From NCBI GenBank assembly GCA_963853835.1, contig OY970822.1, forward strand, positions 50,494,404 to 50,558,403: a stretch of DNA of 64,000 nucleotides. Reading direction: 5' to 3'. The stretch comes from Calendula officinalis. Taxonomy: Eukaryota > Streptophyta > Magnoliopsida > Asterales > Asteraceae. Of this stretch, positions 43,396-54,050 are shown piece after piece. The position numbers and the translations under genes were made by a program. The notes below the pieces were generated by a model. That model saw only the letters and a program-made list of their open reading frames with translations. It was not told the DNA's origin and searched no databases. Positions within the stretch are counted from its first letter, which is position 1. Each line of letters begins with the position of its first letter.

Positions 43396-44789
43396 CTGAC
43401 AGTCAGGGCTGCACTTTTCTTCGTTCCTTTCGACTCAGTTTCGTTCATAACTTTCTCATACGATGTCCAAACGACACGAAACCAATTCCTACGTTCTTTA
43501 AAAGATTTATCCTTATTTATTATATTTTATGAAATCTATTTAACACAAAATTCGGGTCGTTACAACTATCCACCCCTTAAAAGGATTCCGTCCTCGGAAT
43601 CACTAGAAATTTTCAATCCTCATTCCATCGAGCATTCTGTTCACATCCCCTTGTTGTTATTACCATCGAACTTTTCCAATTACAATTAAATCAACAATAT
43701 ACATATAAACATTCTGTTCACATCCCCTTTTTGACCTGTTCACATCCCCTTGTTGTTAGGCCCGAACGGGTCAAAAATCAATCTTAAGCCTTTAATACCC
43801 AAACGGGTCAAAATTGCACAATTTGAACATAACTCTTTAAATCCTTTACTCAAACCCATTATACACATAGAAACTATATGAATTACAATTGTCTAATCGA
43901 TACACACAGGTATCAAAATCTAGCTTCGACCAAGTCGTTATAATCCAACATTGTCTAATCTTTGACTTAAGCACAAAGTCTACTATTCTTTAACAATTTC
44001 TTTAATTGCTAAAGGCTCCATTAATCATCATTTCCTTTACCATCGACTTTTAATTATGATTCGTCAACCATCATATACCCGATCCCCAAATTCAATCTTG
44101 AAAACACCAAACAGGTCAAAGTCGCATAATTCGACTACACTCTTTTAATTCTTCCATTAATCTTTTCACATACACACAATCGATACATTATGCTCTCATC
44201 ATTCACTATCATTCAGAACGAGAGTCAAAGCCCATCTTTCACCAAGTCACTAATCACAAGTTGACTAATCTTGACTTTTGCATAAAGTTAACCATACTTT
44301 TCCAAACTAACAAATTCCGTACTCACGGAATACCATTACCAACTTATCACTTCCGGTTCTACTCATTAGTGTTTCCTTAACAATCGATCCCGTTTTTCCA
44401 AACTTTCAATTTCTCCCCAAATAATCCGACAGTCGCACCTTTACTTAAGGTCACACCGACCTTTACCGATTCTTGACCATCATTTGGTCACTCATACCAT
44501 CCCTTAGTATTCTTTCAACCATCTTTGTATCACATCGATCAATTTCATAACTTTTATTCTCAATTACCGGTATTAGATCCTCTACCGCAATACATTACCC
44601 AATTTCATGCAAGTTTACCATTTCTTGGTTACCAACAAAATAATTTGCTTGCTAAAAGCATCACTTTTCTCATATTCCACAAATTGAAGGCATCTCCCAC
44701 TCATACATGACCTAATGCAACCCGCACTAGCAAACCAACTTCTTATTTATCACATAATATTATAACAATACACAATAACCACATGGTCC

Positions 44790-44792
<3 letters not shown>

Positions 44793-44844
<52 letters not shown>
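44793..44844. repeat. (TA)n microsatellite
   Basis: 26 uninterrupted TA units within the non-coding LTR-element interior. Confidence 0.97.
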
Positions 44845-44847
<3 letters not shown>

Positions 44848-47021
44848 ATTATTATATAAACACACAATTCATACATTAACTACTTTATCGAGATGATCGG
44901 AAAGCCTCCAGTCCATCAAGATCCAAATTGTCACAGTGATTGGAACATCTCCAATCGCGGGATGGAACCATTGGGATTCGCCCAACCGATCCCACTCCCA
45001 AACATCATAGCAGCCGGGGATCCCCCGAACTACCACATCATCTTTTCCTCATTCTATCGATCTCGGGTACCACACTAGGATACCCCTTTTTACATCACAT
45101 AACTTCACTATTAACTTACACATTCAATAGCCAATTTATTCACCGTGCAATCTAGAACATTTCTCACAATATCACACATCATTTTCTTTCATACCTAACG
45201 CATTTCCCATTCGACATATACCAAACACGTTTCATATAACATTATCTTTCCATTATCATATGCCTTCAAAGGCCATCACATAACGCACATGCATTGCACC
45301 CCGCGGGTAAACTAATAAAATCTCCAATTACTATTTAACCATTTCACTTACACATTCACCACCCTTAGCCGGTTCATTTCCTTATTCCAAACTTCCAAAT
45401 CTTTTTGTCACCGCTAGAGTAACCACCAATCCATTCCATTAACCACAATTCACCGGTCAACCCGGTCATCTTTGAGTCAACCAATCGACTCCGGTCTACA
45501 CTTGCAACTCATGACTTAGCACCCAATAGCCCAACACTCGATGTTCTATTCTTTATACATCGCGAGACTTAGAAATATTTCTTCCCCAATCGTAGCATTA
45601 CACTACACTGTGTCATACATTATCACACTATTACTATGACGTTTTACCACCAATTGTCTTCTCATCCTTAATGCCGAATCCGGTAATCTTGCCACAAAAC
45701 GTTGCTATGGCTATATGACAACTTATACTTAACCATTTTCAACAATTAACATTCGTTATTCCCGACACTTATCATTTTCCACATTCAATTTATGAGTATT
45801 AAGGTATCACTATACCTCTAGTCATTCTTCTCTTTACCATACATGTACAATAACATTACATTGCGTATCCGGATTCCCGCCGAATATCAAAGTTCCATTT
45901 CCAAAGTTTCTATTTCTGTAATTCTCATCCAAACTGACAATTCTTACCAAGACTTAGTACTTCATTATACTATCATCCTCTTATTGGAACATTCACCAAT
46001 CTCGTGTCTCATCTTTTACGCTACATAATAGCCTCAACCCTTATATCCTTACTACATGTGACACACCGGTCTATATCCTTCCCAATATATAATTTCTATA
46101 CACATACTAACCGGGAAGACTATTCCCAAAATAAATCTCCACATCATACAACTTATCTCCAATTTCTATAAGCACCAATTCGTGCAACAACCAAACAATT
46201 AAGTCATAATCTCATATCATTCATTTTACCTAAGATCTTCGAGGTGGCATCATGAACCCCCTCCTCTAGATTTCCTTCCGGGAAGACTTCCGCTTTTCAA
46301 CTCACTTGTGAGTTCCTTTCACAACATCTTGTACCGTGCTCTCCTTCACAAATTTTCATACAACACATTCCACCGTGTCAACACCTCATCCTTCAATAAT
46401 GGTGAAGCCAAAGTCACCATATCGTTCTTCCTTCATTTGCTACTCTCTAGCACTTGCTAAATCTACCGAATCCACCACATCGTGACCTCCGGCTCAGAAC
46501 TTCCGAATTACACAACGGTTTTTACATGCTATGACGGCGTTATACAACCTCCTTCCGTTTCTTCCGGTTAGGTCTCACTACCTTTTTATGTAGATAACTT
46601 CCCAATACAAATTTCGCCACTCGACTACTTTTCCTTCATAGGGTATTGGAATTATTTCGCTTACCCTCTTCATAACTTTTTCCAATTTAGTGGAGCTCGT
46701 CCACTTTTCACATTCATTCTTTCGCCATACCAACATATCCAACCAACAAGATTCAAACGGTCAACTCAAAAGTTGAAACCAACACAGTTAGATCAAATCA
46801 TGGCATTTCTCATAGGGGTCGACCCTATTATACTATTGCCCTACGGTCTCAAAAGACCTCACATAGGACATTTCATAACAACTTCTATATGTCCCCTAGG
46901 TTCAACCCTAAACTTAACATAAAGTCTCAAGGTTAACCTATCGATCTCAAGGAATCTTACATTCCTATTGCTACAGTCTAAGAGTAGGATGGACATCTAA
47001 CCTAATTCACTTAAACTATAA

Positions 47022-47032
47022 CTCTGATACCA
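47022..47032 (-). other. Primer-binding site of the non-coding LTR element
   Basis: The minus strand reads TGGTATCAGAG next to the LTR edge at 47036, matching 11 of the 12 bases used by other elements here. It fixes the minus orientation. Confidence 0.88.
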
Positions 47033-48718
47033 AGTTGTAACACCCGTATTTTTATAACATCGTTTAAATCATTTAAAATATATTTTTCCCAATCGTTGAC
47101 ATGTTGTCCAAAATACCGTTTAACAAAAACTTTAAAACCTTTATCAGAGTTTAGAAAAAATACGGTGTCACCAAGTATATAAAAACCATAGGCAAATGGG
47201 ATCTACCTATGAGCTCCCGAGCTAAACATCTCTAGGCCACTTCTAGTGCAACCTTCTATCACTTCAACCTGTACCGGAGTCCACAGCCACAAACAAATGT
47301 AGTACGTGAGACAAAATAGTCTCGTGAGATACATGGGTTTTAGACCCAAATAATAATAATAATAATCGCTTCATAAATATATATATATAAACGTATATAT
47401 ACACTACATCAATTCCGTCTAGTCACCCTATTGTGACACTATCGATTCTGCTCTCCTAGCAATACATATCTAACTATCGGGTTGCCCCCGAACTAGCTAG
47501 AAGCACAACATATCTAGTTATCAGGTTGCCCCCAAACTAACTAGAAGCACAAACATATCTAACTATCGGGTTGCCCCCGAACTAGCTAGAAGCACCATCA
47601 TATCCAACTATCGGGTTGCCCCCGAACTAGCTAGAAGCACCATCCTATCTAACTATCGGGTTGCCCCCAAACTAGCTAGAAGCATCACCATGTCTAGTTA
47701 TCGGGTTGCCCCCGAACTAACTAGCATCACATCATCTCGTTCTTACCATAACTCAACAGTTTTGTCAATCTAGCTCTCGGCTATCACATCAATCATCAAA
47801 CAAGTTAGTTATCTAATCTTTATTTATATTAAATGGAAGTTTTTTTTTGAATGTTTACCACCTCTTCTTGTCCACATCAGCTATGCTGACTGGACTAATC
47901 CCATTCAGCAAACCCTTAAAAATCCGCCTGAATTGAAATCGTTTGAGTTTAAACCGCGAGAAAATTAAACCCACTAATCCTAAATAGTAGGGATATCTAC
48001 CTAATATATGATTTGCAGTTAGTTTTATACGATTGAAAGGGTTTCTCATAATCTTTCACCTTCAATCAACCGTCTAAATGGAAGGTAAGTTTTCTATTTA
48101 TCCCTCTCACTTTCTTTCAATTTGAAGGCGAGCCTCTGAATTTAGGGTTTTTGAGTTTATATAATTTTGATTTTGAGTTTCTGATAGACAACTGATGAAC
48201 GAAACATTACCTTAGAAGTCGATCGTAATGAATTTGTAAGCATCAAATTTCGCAAATTCTCCCCCTTTTTTTGTATGGATTAAATCGATTGATTTATGCG
48301 TGATTTTTTCCATATAAATTCTTCATCAAAATCTCATAATTGAATTGTGATTCTGATTGTGACTACAAGTGGAAATTTTGAAAGCTTTACTTGAAGTCGA
48401 CGTGAGATTTTGATATTAATAATTAGTTTAATGCTCCTAAATTATGTTAAAAAGGTTTGTTAAGTGTAACTAAACTTGAAATTAATTTTTTGGCATGTTT
48501 ATGATATATACAGAGTCGAGTACCACTTCAACGACAACAATTGCTTTACAACGGAAAAGAGATGAGAAATAATGAGAAATTGAGTAGTTTGGGTGTTGTT
48601 GATGGAGATTTAAATTCTTTTGGTTTCAAACACCTCATCTTCAACGTATGATTTTTATTTTATTTTATTTTACTTTTAAGCTTAGTTTTATAAGAATTAG
48701 GGAAAACTATATGGAAAC

Positions 48719-48841
48719 GGAGGTGATTTCGACACCACAAAAACTACTTTACACACCAAAATCATTGTATTGTACAATTCGCTTAAAATGTTGTACACTG
48801 TGGTGCATGAAATAGTTTATGTGGAGTCGAAATCACCTCCA
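48719..48841. mobile_element. Small MITE-like inverted repeat in a captured intron
   Basis: GGAGGTGATTTCGACACCACA and, inverted, TGTGGAGTCGAAATCACCTC flank about 80 bp in the intron after the captured ubiquitin-like exon. The arms differ at one or two positions. The target duplication is not clear. Confidence 0.65.
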
Positions 48842-48844
48842 ATA

Positions 48845-49116
48845 TGGAAATGTATCTAACTATACACGAATTGCTATTATATATACTGAATTATGAAAAT
48901 TACCCTTTGATGTAACAAACTTCAAAAGCTTACCTTTTTATGTAATTAACTTCTGATTTTTTTACCATTTTTATGTAACCAACTTACATCATCTTTTACC
49001 ATTCAATGTAACTGAATCGTGTCAAAAGACAAGCTTTGAAAATTTGTTACATCAAAAGGTATATTTCATAGTTTAATACATGCAATAGCGAAATGTGTAT
49101 AGTTGGATAAATTTTC
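48845..49116. mobile_element. Foldback MITE with arms of about 85-90 bp
   Basis: The arm words aactatacac, tgaattatgaaaatta and ccctttgatgtaac at the left recur inverted at the right as gttacatcaaaagg, tagtttaata and gtgtatagtt. The element lies directly beside the previous inverted repeat, in the captured DDI1 intron. Confidence 0.7.
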
Positions 49117-50358
49117 ATATACTTTAATAATATTCTCTTTTATGCTAAATGATATATTTTTTATAAAATTTTAGGGTTTGTAGCAATGAAGTATTGAATC
49201 TAACTGTTTTCCACCAACAAATCCGAAATAACTCAGATTTGATGGCCCGATTGTTTCAGGTGGATTTTTTAATATTTTATTATTTTTTTCAAACTCTTAA
49301 ATATTTATTTTTCTGACCCTTAAATGTGAATTACAAGAGTGATCTTGAATTGACCCAAATTGTTATTGGGAATGATCTAAATAAGTTGCATGACCTTTTA
49401 AGAACACGTCATAGACAGATATCTGAATTAAGTCGGGAACAAGAAGAAGAAATGGTAAGATTCTTATGGGCGGGCCGGGTAATGGGCCGGGTTGACCCGA
49501 AACAGTGTTCCTTTTGACGGTATTGGGTAATAACGTGATCTTTCAATTAAAAAAAAAGTTCAAATTATATACAAATTATGCATATAAAAGCAAAACTAAG
49601 TAAGTGATTGTTCCGTTCAAAAAGAAAAAGTAAGTGATTGTTTTTTGGGTGGATGAATAAATGTATCTATTAATGCAAGGTAAAATTGGATAAATCTGTT
49701 AGAAGTCAAACTTTAAAGGTTGACTTTTAATATTCGAACTTCAAATTTCAAACTTCAAGTTTCACATAGATCGCATAAAATTATTATTTTGTATGCTTAT
49801 CTATGTTATACAAATCTGGTGCTTGAAAAAGCTATTAGGGTTTTTAAACAAATAGTTGCAGAAAGTAACTTTCATAATTACCTTTTTCATTTTCAATAGT
49901 CATTAGAGATTTCCATTTATGAATCAGTTTATGTGAATAAAAAATTAGCTTCAAAGGGAACGGGTCAAATGAGTTGAAATTTTGTAAGCTGAATGGGTGA
50001 GTCAACTAACGGGTTAAAACATGTAAATCTGGGTACATGTTCAGTTGGGTTGGTGGGTTGGGTCTGGTCGACAAAGATTTCATGTACTTACCCAGATTTG
50101 GAGTTTTTGAGAAGCTTGAACCAAGAACTAAGTCAAATGATTGTGAAAAAACTCATTGATGCAACAAAAGTGAGTGAAACATTTATAATGCAAAAACTCA
50201 AAAGTGAGGTCAAAATAGATGTAATAAACTTCTGTTTATTACATAAAACGCTTTTGCGTTCATTCAAAAGTGTGTGAAGCATTTATATTGCAAAAACTCA
50301 TTAAGGGATTTTTTTTGTTACACATTAGCTAAACTAAACATTAATAGGGTTTATAGAA

Positions 50359-50556
50359 GAAATTCAATTCAGATAAGCCTAGGATCTTGCTAATCTCAGA
50401 TTCGAATGAACATATTGGATGCATCAATTGATACAAATATGTTCTTTTAATTAGGATGAAATTCAATTCAGATAAGCCTAGGATCTTGCTAATCTCAGAT
50501 TCGAATGAACATATTTGATGCATCAATTGATACAAATATCTTCTTTTAATTAGGAT
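50359..50556. repeat. 99-bp tandem duplication
   Basis: Two units starting gaaattcaattcagataagc at 50359 and 50458, differing at a few bases. It sits inside the Helitron just upstream of the helicase remnant. Confidence 0.93.
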
Positions 50557-50651
50557 GAATATACATATTCACCTAAGATTTCAGAAGAAATAGTAGTAAT
50601 TCATTGTGGCAGATTAAAAATCAGTAGGGATTTTCTTATGTGGGGATTTTT

Positions 50652-50808
50652 TTTACCAAAACATGTCTTCACTCATGATCAGTTATACGTTGCGGTATCT
50701 AGGGTCAAAAGTCATAAAGGATTAAAGATATTGATATACGACAAAGATGGAAAGCTTACGAACAACACCTTGAACGTGGTCTACCATGAAGTACTACAAA
50801 AGATTTGA
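50652..50808 (+). pseudogene. Helitron helicase (Rep/Pif1-like) C-terminus
   Basis: Reads LPKHVFTHDQLYVAVSRVKS, then HKGLKILIYDKDG and NVVYHEVLQKI, and a stop at 50806. QLYVAVSRV is motif VI of Pif1-family helicases and the end matches Helitron transposases. It lies about 270 bp before the element's 3' end, in the expected orientation. Upstream Rep and helicase domains are missing. Confidence 0.88.
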
Positions 50809-52700
50809 AGAAATAGTTGCTTGTCGGTAATTTATTATAATTTATGTTCTTTTGGTAAGTTTTGTTTTAGTCAAGTTTTGTAAACATTGGAATATTATAT
50901 TGTGTTGACTCTCGGCTTCATCATCCCGTGGTTTTTTTCCCGATTTGAGTTTCCACGTAAATCCCTGTGTCTTTTTAAATTTAGTGTTTTTATATACATT
51001 TCATTGTGTGATTGATTACATAATATTTACTGAGATTTTTAGACTCGATGCCCGTGATTCATCACGGGTTATCATCTAGTAATAACTATATATAACTAGT
51101 TCAACATAGTGTGAACGTACCTGTATAGTCCCATGGACTCGATCATAAGCAACCCACATCTATATCCACATCTATGAACCCTGAGAGGTCCATACCTACT
51201 CACTTCATAAGATACGTTTCTTATTTATCGACATCATAATACTTTAATCTCTTCGTTGACTATAATACATACTTATTACTAGTCACATCATTTTCATTCT
51301 CATATGTATTCGTTCTTTACTTTTAGTAGTAATCCTTACCAATAGATTATCATTATCGTAAAATAATTCCCAATCGCTTTACTAATACATATTTATTAAT
51401 AAAGGCTCAATATACATTCTTTTGATCAATTACTTCATTATTATGGTTCATTAATAAAGATTCCATAATTACTTTAATTTATCATATTTAGTTTCAAATT
51501 CATCAATCATACTAGACATACTCTAATATCACATTCTACATACTTTCATACATTTTCAATCACTATCTTTATCAAATATTTATTAATAAAGACTGATAAA
51601 ATATCATATGTACTTTCAAAACTATTTACTATGTACCCAATTTAAAAGTCTCATGTACTCACCTTAGCGATAGCTATATCCATATCGTATTTATCAACAC
51701 GAATCCTAGCTTCCCGCCTTTGGAACATCTTCAACTTTTAGGTTCTTGCAACCTATTAACACAATCATCACAATTCTAGTTATCATCCATAACTAGACAT
51801 CATTTAACATCAACATAATCAACCCCAACCACCAAGTTCACCAACTTGGTGGAGATCCATAAACCCTAGTTCATGAAACCACTTTCAAGATACAACTTAA
51901 CCATAGATCCATGGCCTACATACTTCCTATGGGTGTTCTACACCCTCAATACCCATCTTTAACAAGATTCCAACCCAACACATTCAAAATCATCATTTCC
52001 CCCAAATCTTGTTTACAAACTAGCTAGGAGATGAAAATACCTTAGAACCTTAACAAGGAATGAAGATCTCCAAGGATGGTGGTGTTCTATGCCCAAAGAA
52101 CACCCAAAATCGCCCCCAAGAGCTCCCAAATCGGCTGCACATTTTGGAGAAGTGAAAAGTGAGAGAAAACCCTTGGAATCCCGATTTTTATGCTGCAGCG
52201 ACGAAGATCGCGTCGCTATCTCCATGATAGCGACGCTATTTTGACACCCGCCATAATTCGCGACGGAGATAGCGTCGCTATCTTCGACGCTATCCCGTGA
52301 ATTCTCGTTTTCGCGACCCCTCCTCGACGCTAATTCGGGTCGCTGTTGGACCCGTCTCTTTTCACGTCGCTATGCCCAGATAGCGACGCTATCTGGGTCT
52401 GACAGTCAGGGCTGCACTTTTCTTCGTTCCTTTCGACTCGGTTTCGTTCATAACTTTCTCATACGATGTCCAAACGACACGAAACCAATTCCTACGTTCT
52501 TTAAACGATTTATCCTTATTTATTATATTTTATGAGATCTATTTAACACAAAATTCGGGTCGTTACATTGAGTTTCATTGTAATTCTAAAAGTTCTTTAG
52601 CTAATTTAATATCAAATAGTTTAATGTTAAAAGATACAATATTAATAAAACTGATTGTTATAAAAATATTAAAAGATCCAGAGTTAGTTGTTTTATAATA

Positions 52701-53041
52701 TCTATTACTATTTAGGACTTCCTAAAATACCCTTGTCATTTTTGGAAAGTCTTAATTTTTCGGAATCAACATTCAAATAAACATGTCAGAATTCGAACTC
52801 GGGACGTGTGGGATATCAAGCAACACCCATAACCACTTGGCTACTCAGCCACTTGGGTTGTCAATTACGCAACCGCTCCTATATATCTTGCTCACGTTTT
52901 ACTGCAACTTCCATTAAGTTTTTCCCCAAACCCACGTTTTGAGTTTCTCACTATGATTTCAAGCGTTCCAATACAAGTTTGATCTGCCAGAAAAGATAGT
53001 TACGTGGTACCCGCCGTCGCATTGCGCGGGTACCCTGCTAA
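52701..53041 (+). mobile_element. Short Helitron-like element with a tRNA-like segment
   Basis: The 3' end GTACCCGCCGTCGCATTGCG, CGGGTACCCTGCTAA, then T forms a GC-rich hairpin with a CTRR end. A candidate 5' end TCTATTACTATTTAGG at 52701 follows A. At about 52775-52870 the minus strand reads TAGCCAAGTGGTTA (A-box-like) and GAGTTCGAATTC (B-box-like) about 40 bp apart, a tRNA-derived SINE-like head. The 5' end is tentative. Confidence 0.5.
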
Positions 53042-53091
53042 TTATATAAATATAAATAAATAGTTACACCTTTATTGAATCTTAATACTTA

Positions 53092-53326
53092 AAGAATAAT
53101 GATAATGACAGTCTTAAGGACTGTCACTAAGGGCATGTTTGGTTGGGCTTTTACCCAAACAACTTATTAACTTATTGACTTACTTTTTATAAGTTTCCCA
53201 AACATGCCCTAAGAAGGAAATTGATGTAAAACTGCTACCTGAATTTAAGAAACACTACTTTATTAATGAATGTACAAAAATTTTGTTCATGTTAGTGACA
53301 ATCCTAAAAGCTTTCATTGACAAAAC
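53092..53326. mobile_element. MULE-type MITE, interrupted by a Tourist MITE
   Basis: Flanked by taatactta (53083-53091 and 53327-53335), a 9-bp duplication. The left end has TAATGACAGTCTTAAGGACT. The right end has GTTAGTGACAATCCTAAAAG in the family arrangement. It is a relative of 39297-39452. A 79-bp Tourist MITE sits within it. Confidence 0.75.
53131..53209. mobile_element. Tourist-type MITE (79 bp)
   Basis: GGGCATGTTTGGTTGGG and, inverted, ...CCCAAACATGCCCT, flanked by taa (53128-53130 and 53210-53212). The TSD and ends match PIF/Harbinger Tourist MITEs. It is nested in the MULE-type MITE. Confidence 0.85.
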
Positions 53327-53420
53327 TAATACTTAAAAGGAAGCAATATCAAATTTCATTATGAAAATATATATCCATCATAGATAAAAATTAAACCCTT
53401 CTTATTATTATTTAATCAAG

Positions 53421-53604
53421 GAAAATGATAATGACAACTCTAAGAGCCGTCAATAATACATTAAGACACGTATCAAAAACTTGTATAATAATCGATAACT
53501 GCCCTTGCATTTTAAAAATCAATCACCTTAATAAAAGTACAAACGATTTATGCACTAGCACCTCTTAATAAGAGTCTTTTTAGGGACGTCAACAACAAAA
53601 TCCT
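53421..53604. mobile_element. Diverged relative of the hairpin-ended MULE-type MITE
   Basis: The left end aatgataatgacaactctaa and the right end ttagggacgtcaacaa retain the family's near-palindromic ends. A clear 9-bp duplication was not identified, so the borders are approximate. Confidence 0.5.
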
Positions 53605-53614
53605 TTAATCACTT

Positions 53615-53797
53615 TTTTTTTTTTTTTTGAACGGCTAGTTAGTAAGTTAGTGGTTCGAGCCTAGACAGTGACATCCACAAGGGGCAGTATGCCTTCCCTC
53701 GAACCTTCCACCTTTTTGTCCACGACGGGACTTGAACCTTCCACAAGGGGCAACACCTTAAATCCTCCTTGGATACCACTAGGCTACAAGCCTTGGG
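53615..53797 (-). mobile_element. tRNA-derived SINE with poly-A tail and 9-bp TSD
   Basis: On the minus strand it starts CCCAAGGCTTGTAGCCTAGT, with A-box TAGCCTAGTGGTA and B-box GGTTCAAGTCC. It runs about 170 bp and ends in a run of about 14 A's (T's at 53615-53628). Perfect target duplication taatcactt lies at 53606-53614 and 53798-53806. These are the marks of an L1-mobilised SINE. Confidence 0.88.
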
Positions 53798-54050
53798 TAA
53801 TCACTTACTATAATAGATTTTTTTTTAAATATATTTATTGGGTGTCATGCTGTCGAAAATCGAAATAGTGTCCGTCACTCAAGAGTGATAAAATATGATC
53901 ACAATCTTTAATTAATAATTTAATATTTTTATTTAGAAATTCTTATAAATCGGTTTAGATTGTATAACCCAATTCCAGCTGCTTGAACCCAAAAACAAGG
54001 AATCAAATAATTTAATCTTAAAGTTTTCCATCTCCGATCTGAGAAATTGA

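Larger units (their letters stand above)
41362..43564 (-). mobile_element. 3' LTR of the non-coding element (empty Helitron site)
   Basis: 2203 bp, TGTAACACCCG to GGGTCGTTACA. It lacks about 66 bp present in the right LTR (51453-51520). It keeps the uninterrupted sequence gttatctaataataact (about 42129) at which the right LTR carries the Helitron. It contains a six-unit array of about 45 bp (41792-42055) and a palindrome-rich GC block (43190-43395). Confidence 0.92.
43565..47035 (-). mobile_element. Non-coding interior of the large LTR element
   Basis: 3.47 kb without a credible frame on either strand. It begins at the left with actatccaccccttaaaagg, whose minus-strand complement is a purine tract next to the LTR. 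The rest is C- and T-rich on the plus strand. A (TA)26 run lies at 44793-44844. Weak similarity to a decayed pol cannot be excluded, but I could not read any conserved motif. Confidence 0.7.
48189..49451 (+). pseudogene. DDI1: Captured 5' part of a DDI1-type gene
   Basis: Four exon pieces with proper GT/AG borders are readable. About 48189-48234 reads TTDERNITLEVDRNEF. 48514-48645 reads SRVPLQRQQLLYNGKEM, then NEKLSSLGVVDGDL (ubiquitin-like domain). 49175-49259 ends FHQQIRNNSDLMARLFQ. 49338-49451 reads SDLELTQIVIGNDLNKLHD, then LLRTRHRQISELSREQEEEM. This is the order of plant DDI1, a ubiquitin receptor with a retroviral-type aspartic protease. The protease and UBA parts are absent and the start Met is not visible. 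Introns are kept, so the capture was at DNA level. No function is expected. Confidence 0.85.
47817..51079 (+). mobile_element. Helitron with captured DDI1 exons and a helicase remnant
   Basis: 3263 bp beginning TCTTTATTTATATTAAATGG and ending in a hairpin (CCCGTGAT-TCATCACGGG) then TTATCATCTAG. It is inserted between A and T with no target duplication, as Helitrons do. The uninterrupted site is seen in the sister LTR at about 42129-42145, so both edges are known to the base. It carries exons of a DDI1-like gene (48189-49451) and the C-terminus of the Helitron helicase (50652-50808), both on the plus strand. It is probably non-autonomous because no complete Rep/helicase is present. Confidence 0.95.
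41362..52567 (-). mobile_element. Large non-coding LTR retrotransposon interrupted by a Helitron
   Basis: TSD ttgag lies at 41357-41361 and 52568-52572. The left LTR is 41362-43564 and the right LTR is 47036-52567. The right LTR is 2269 bp once the 3263-bp Helitron is removed. The PBS (47022-47032) reads on the minus strand, so the right LTR is the 5' LTR. The 3.5 kb interior has no recognisable gag or pol. Long LTRs and a non-coding interior make it a LARD-like non-autonomous element. The LTR ends resemble those of the split LTR at 7940-16142. Confidence 0.9.
47036..52567 (-). mobile_element. 5' LTR of the non-coding element, split by a Helitron
   Basis: LTR sequence at 47036-47816 and 51080-52567. 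It is collinear with 41362-43564, with a few substitutions and the 66-bp length difference. The break occurs exactly within gttatcta-a|t-aataact. Confidence 0.92.

Noticed and set aside
43565..47035. Hidden genes in the interior of the large LTR element
   Set aside because: All frames are short and none shows retroviral or host motifs.
52775..52870. Possible tRNA gene on the minus strand
   Set aside because: A- and B-box-like words are present but no complete cloverleaf or anticodon stem could be drawn; it fits a SINE-like head better.
53668..53868. 66-codon open frame upstream of the kinase gene
   Set aside because: It overlaps the SINE and has no domain.
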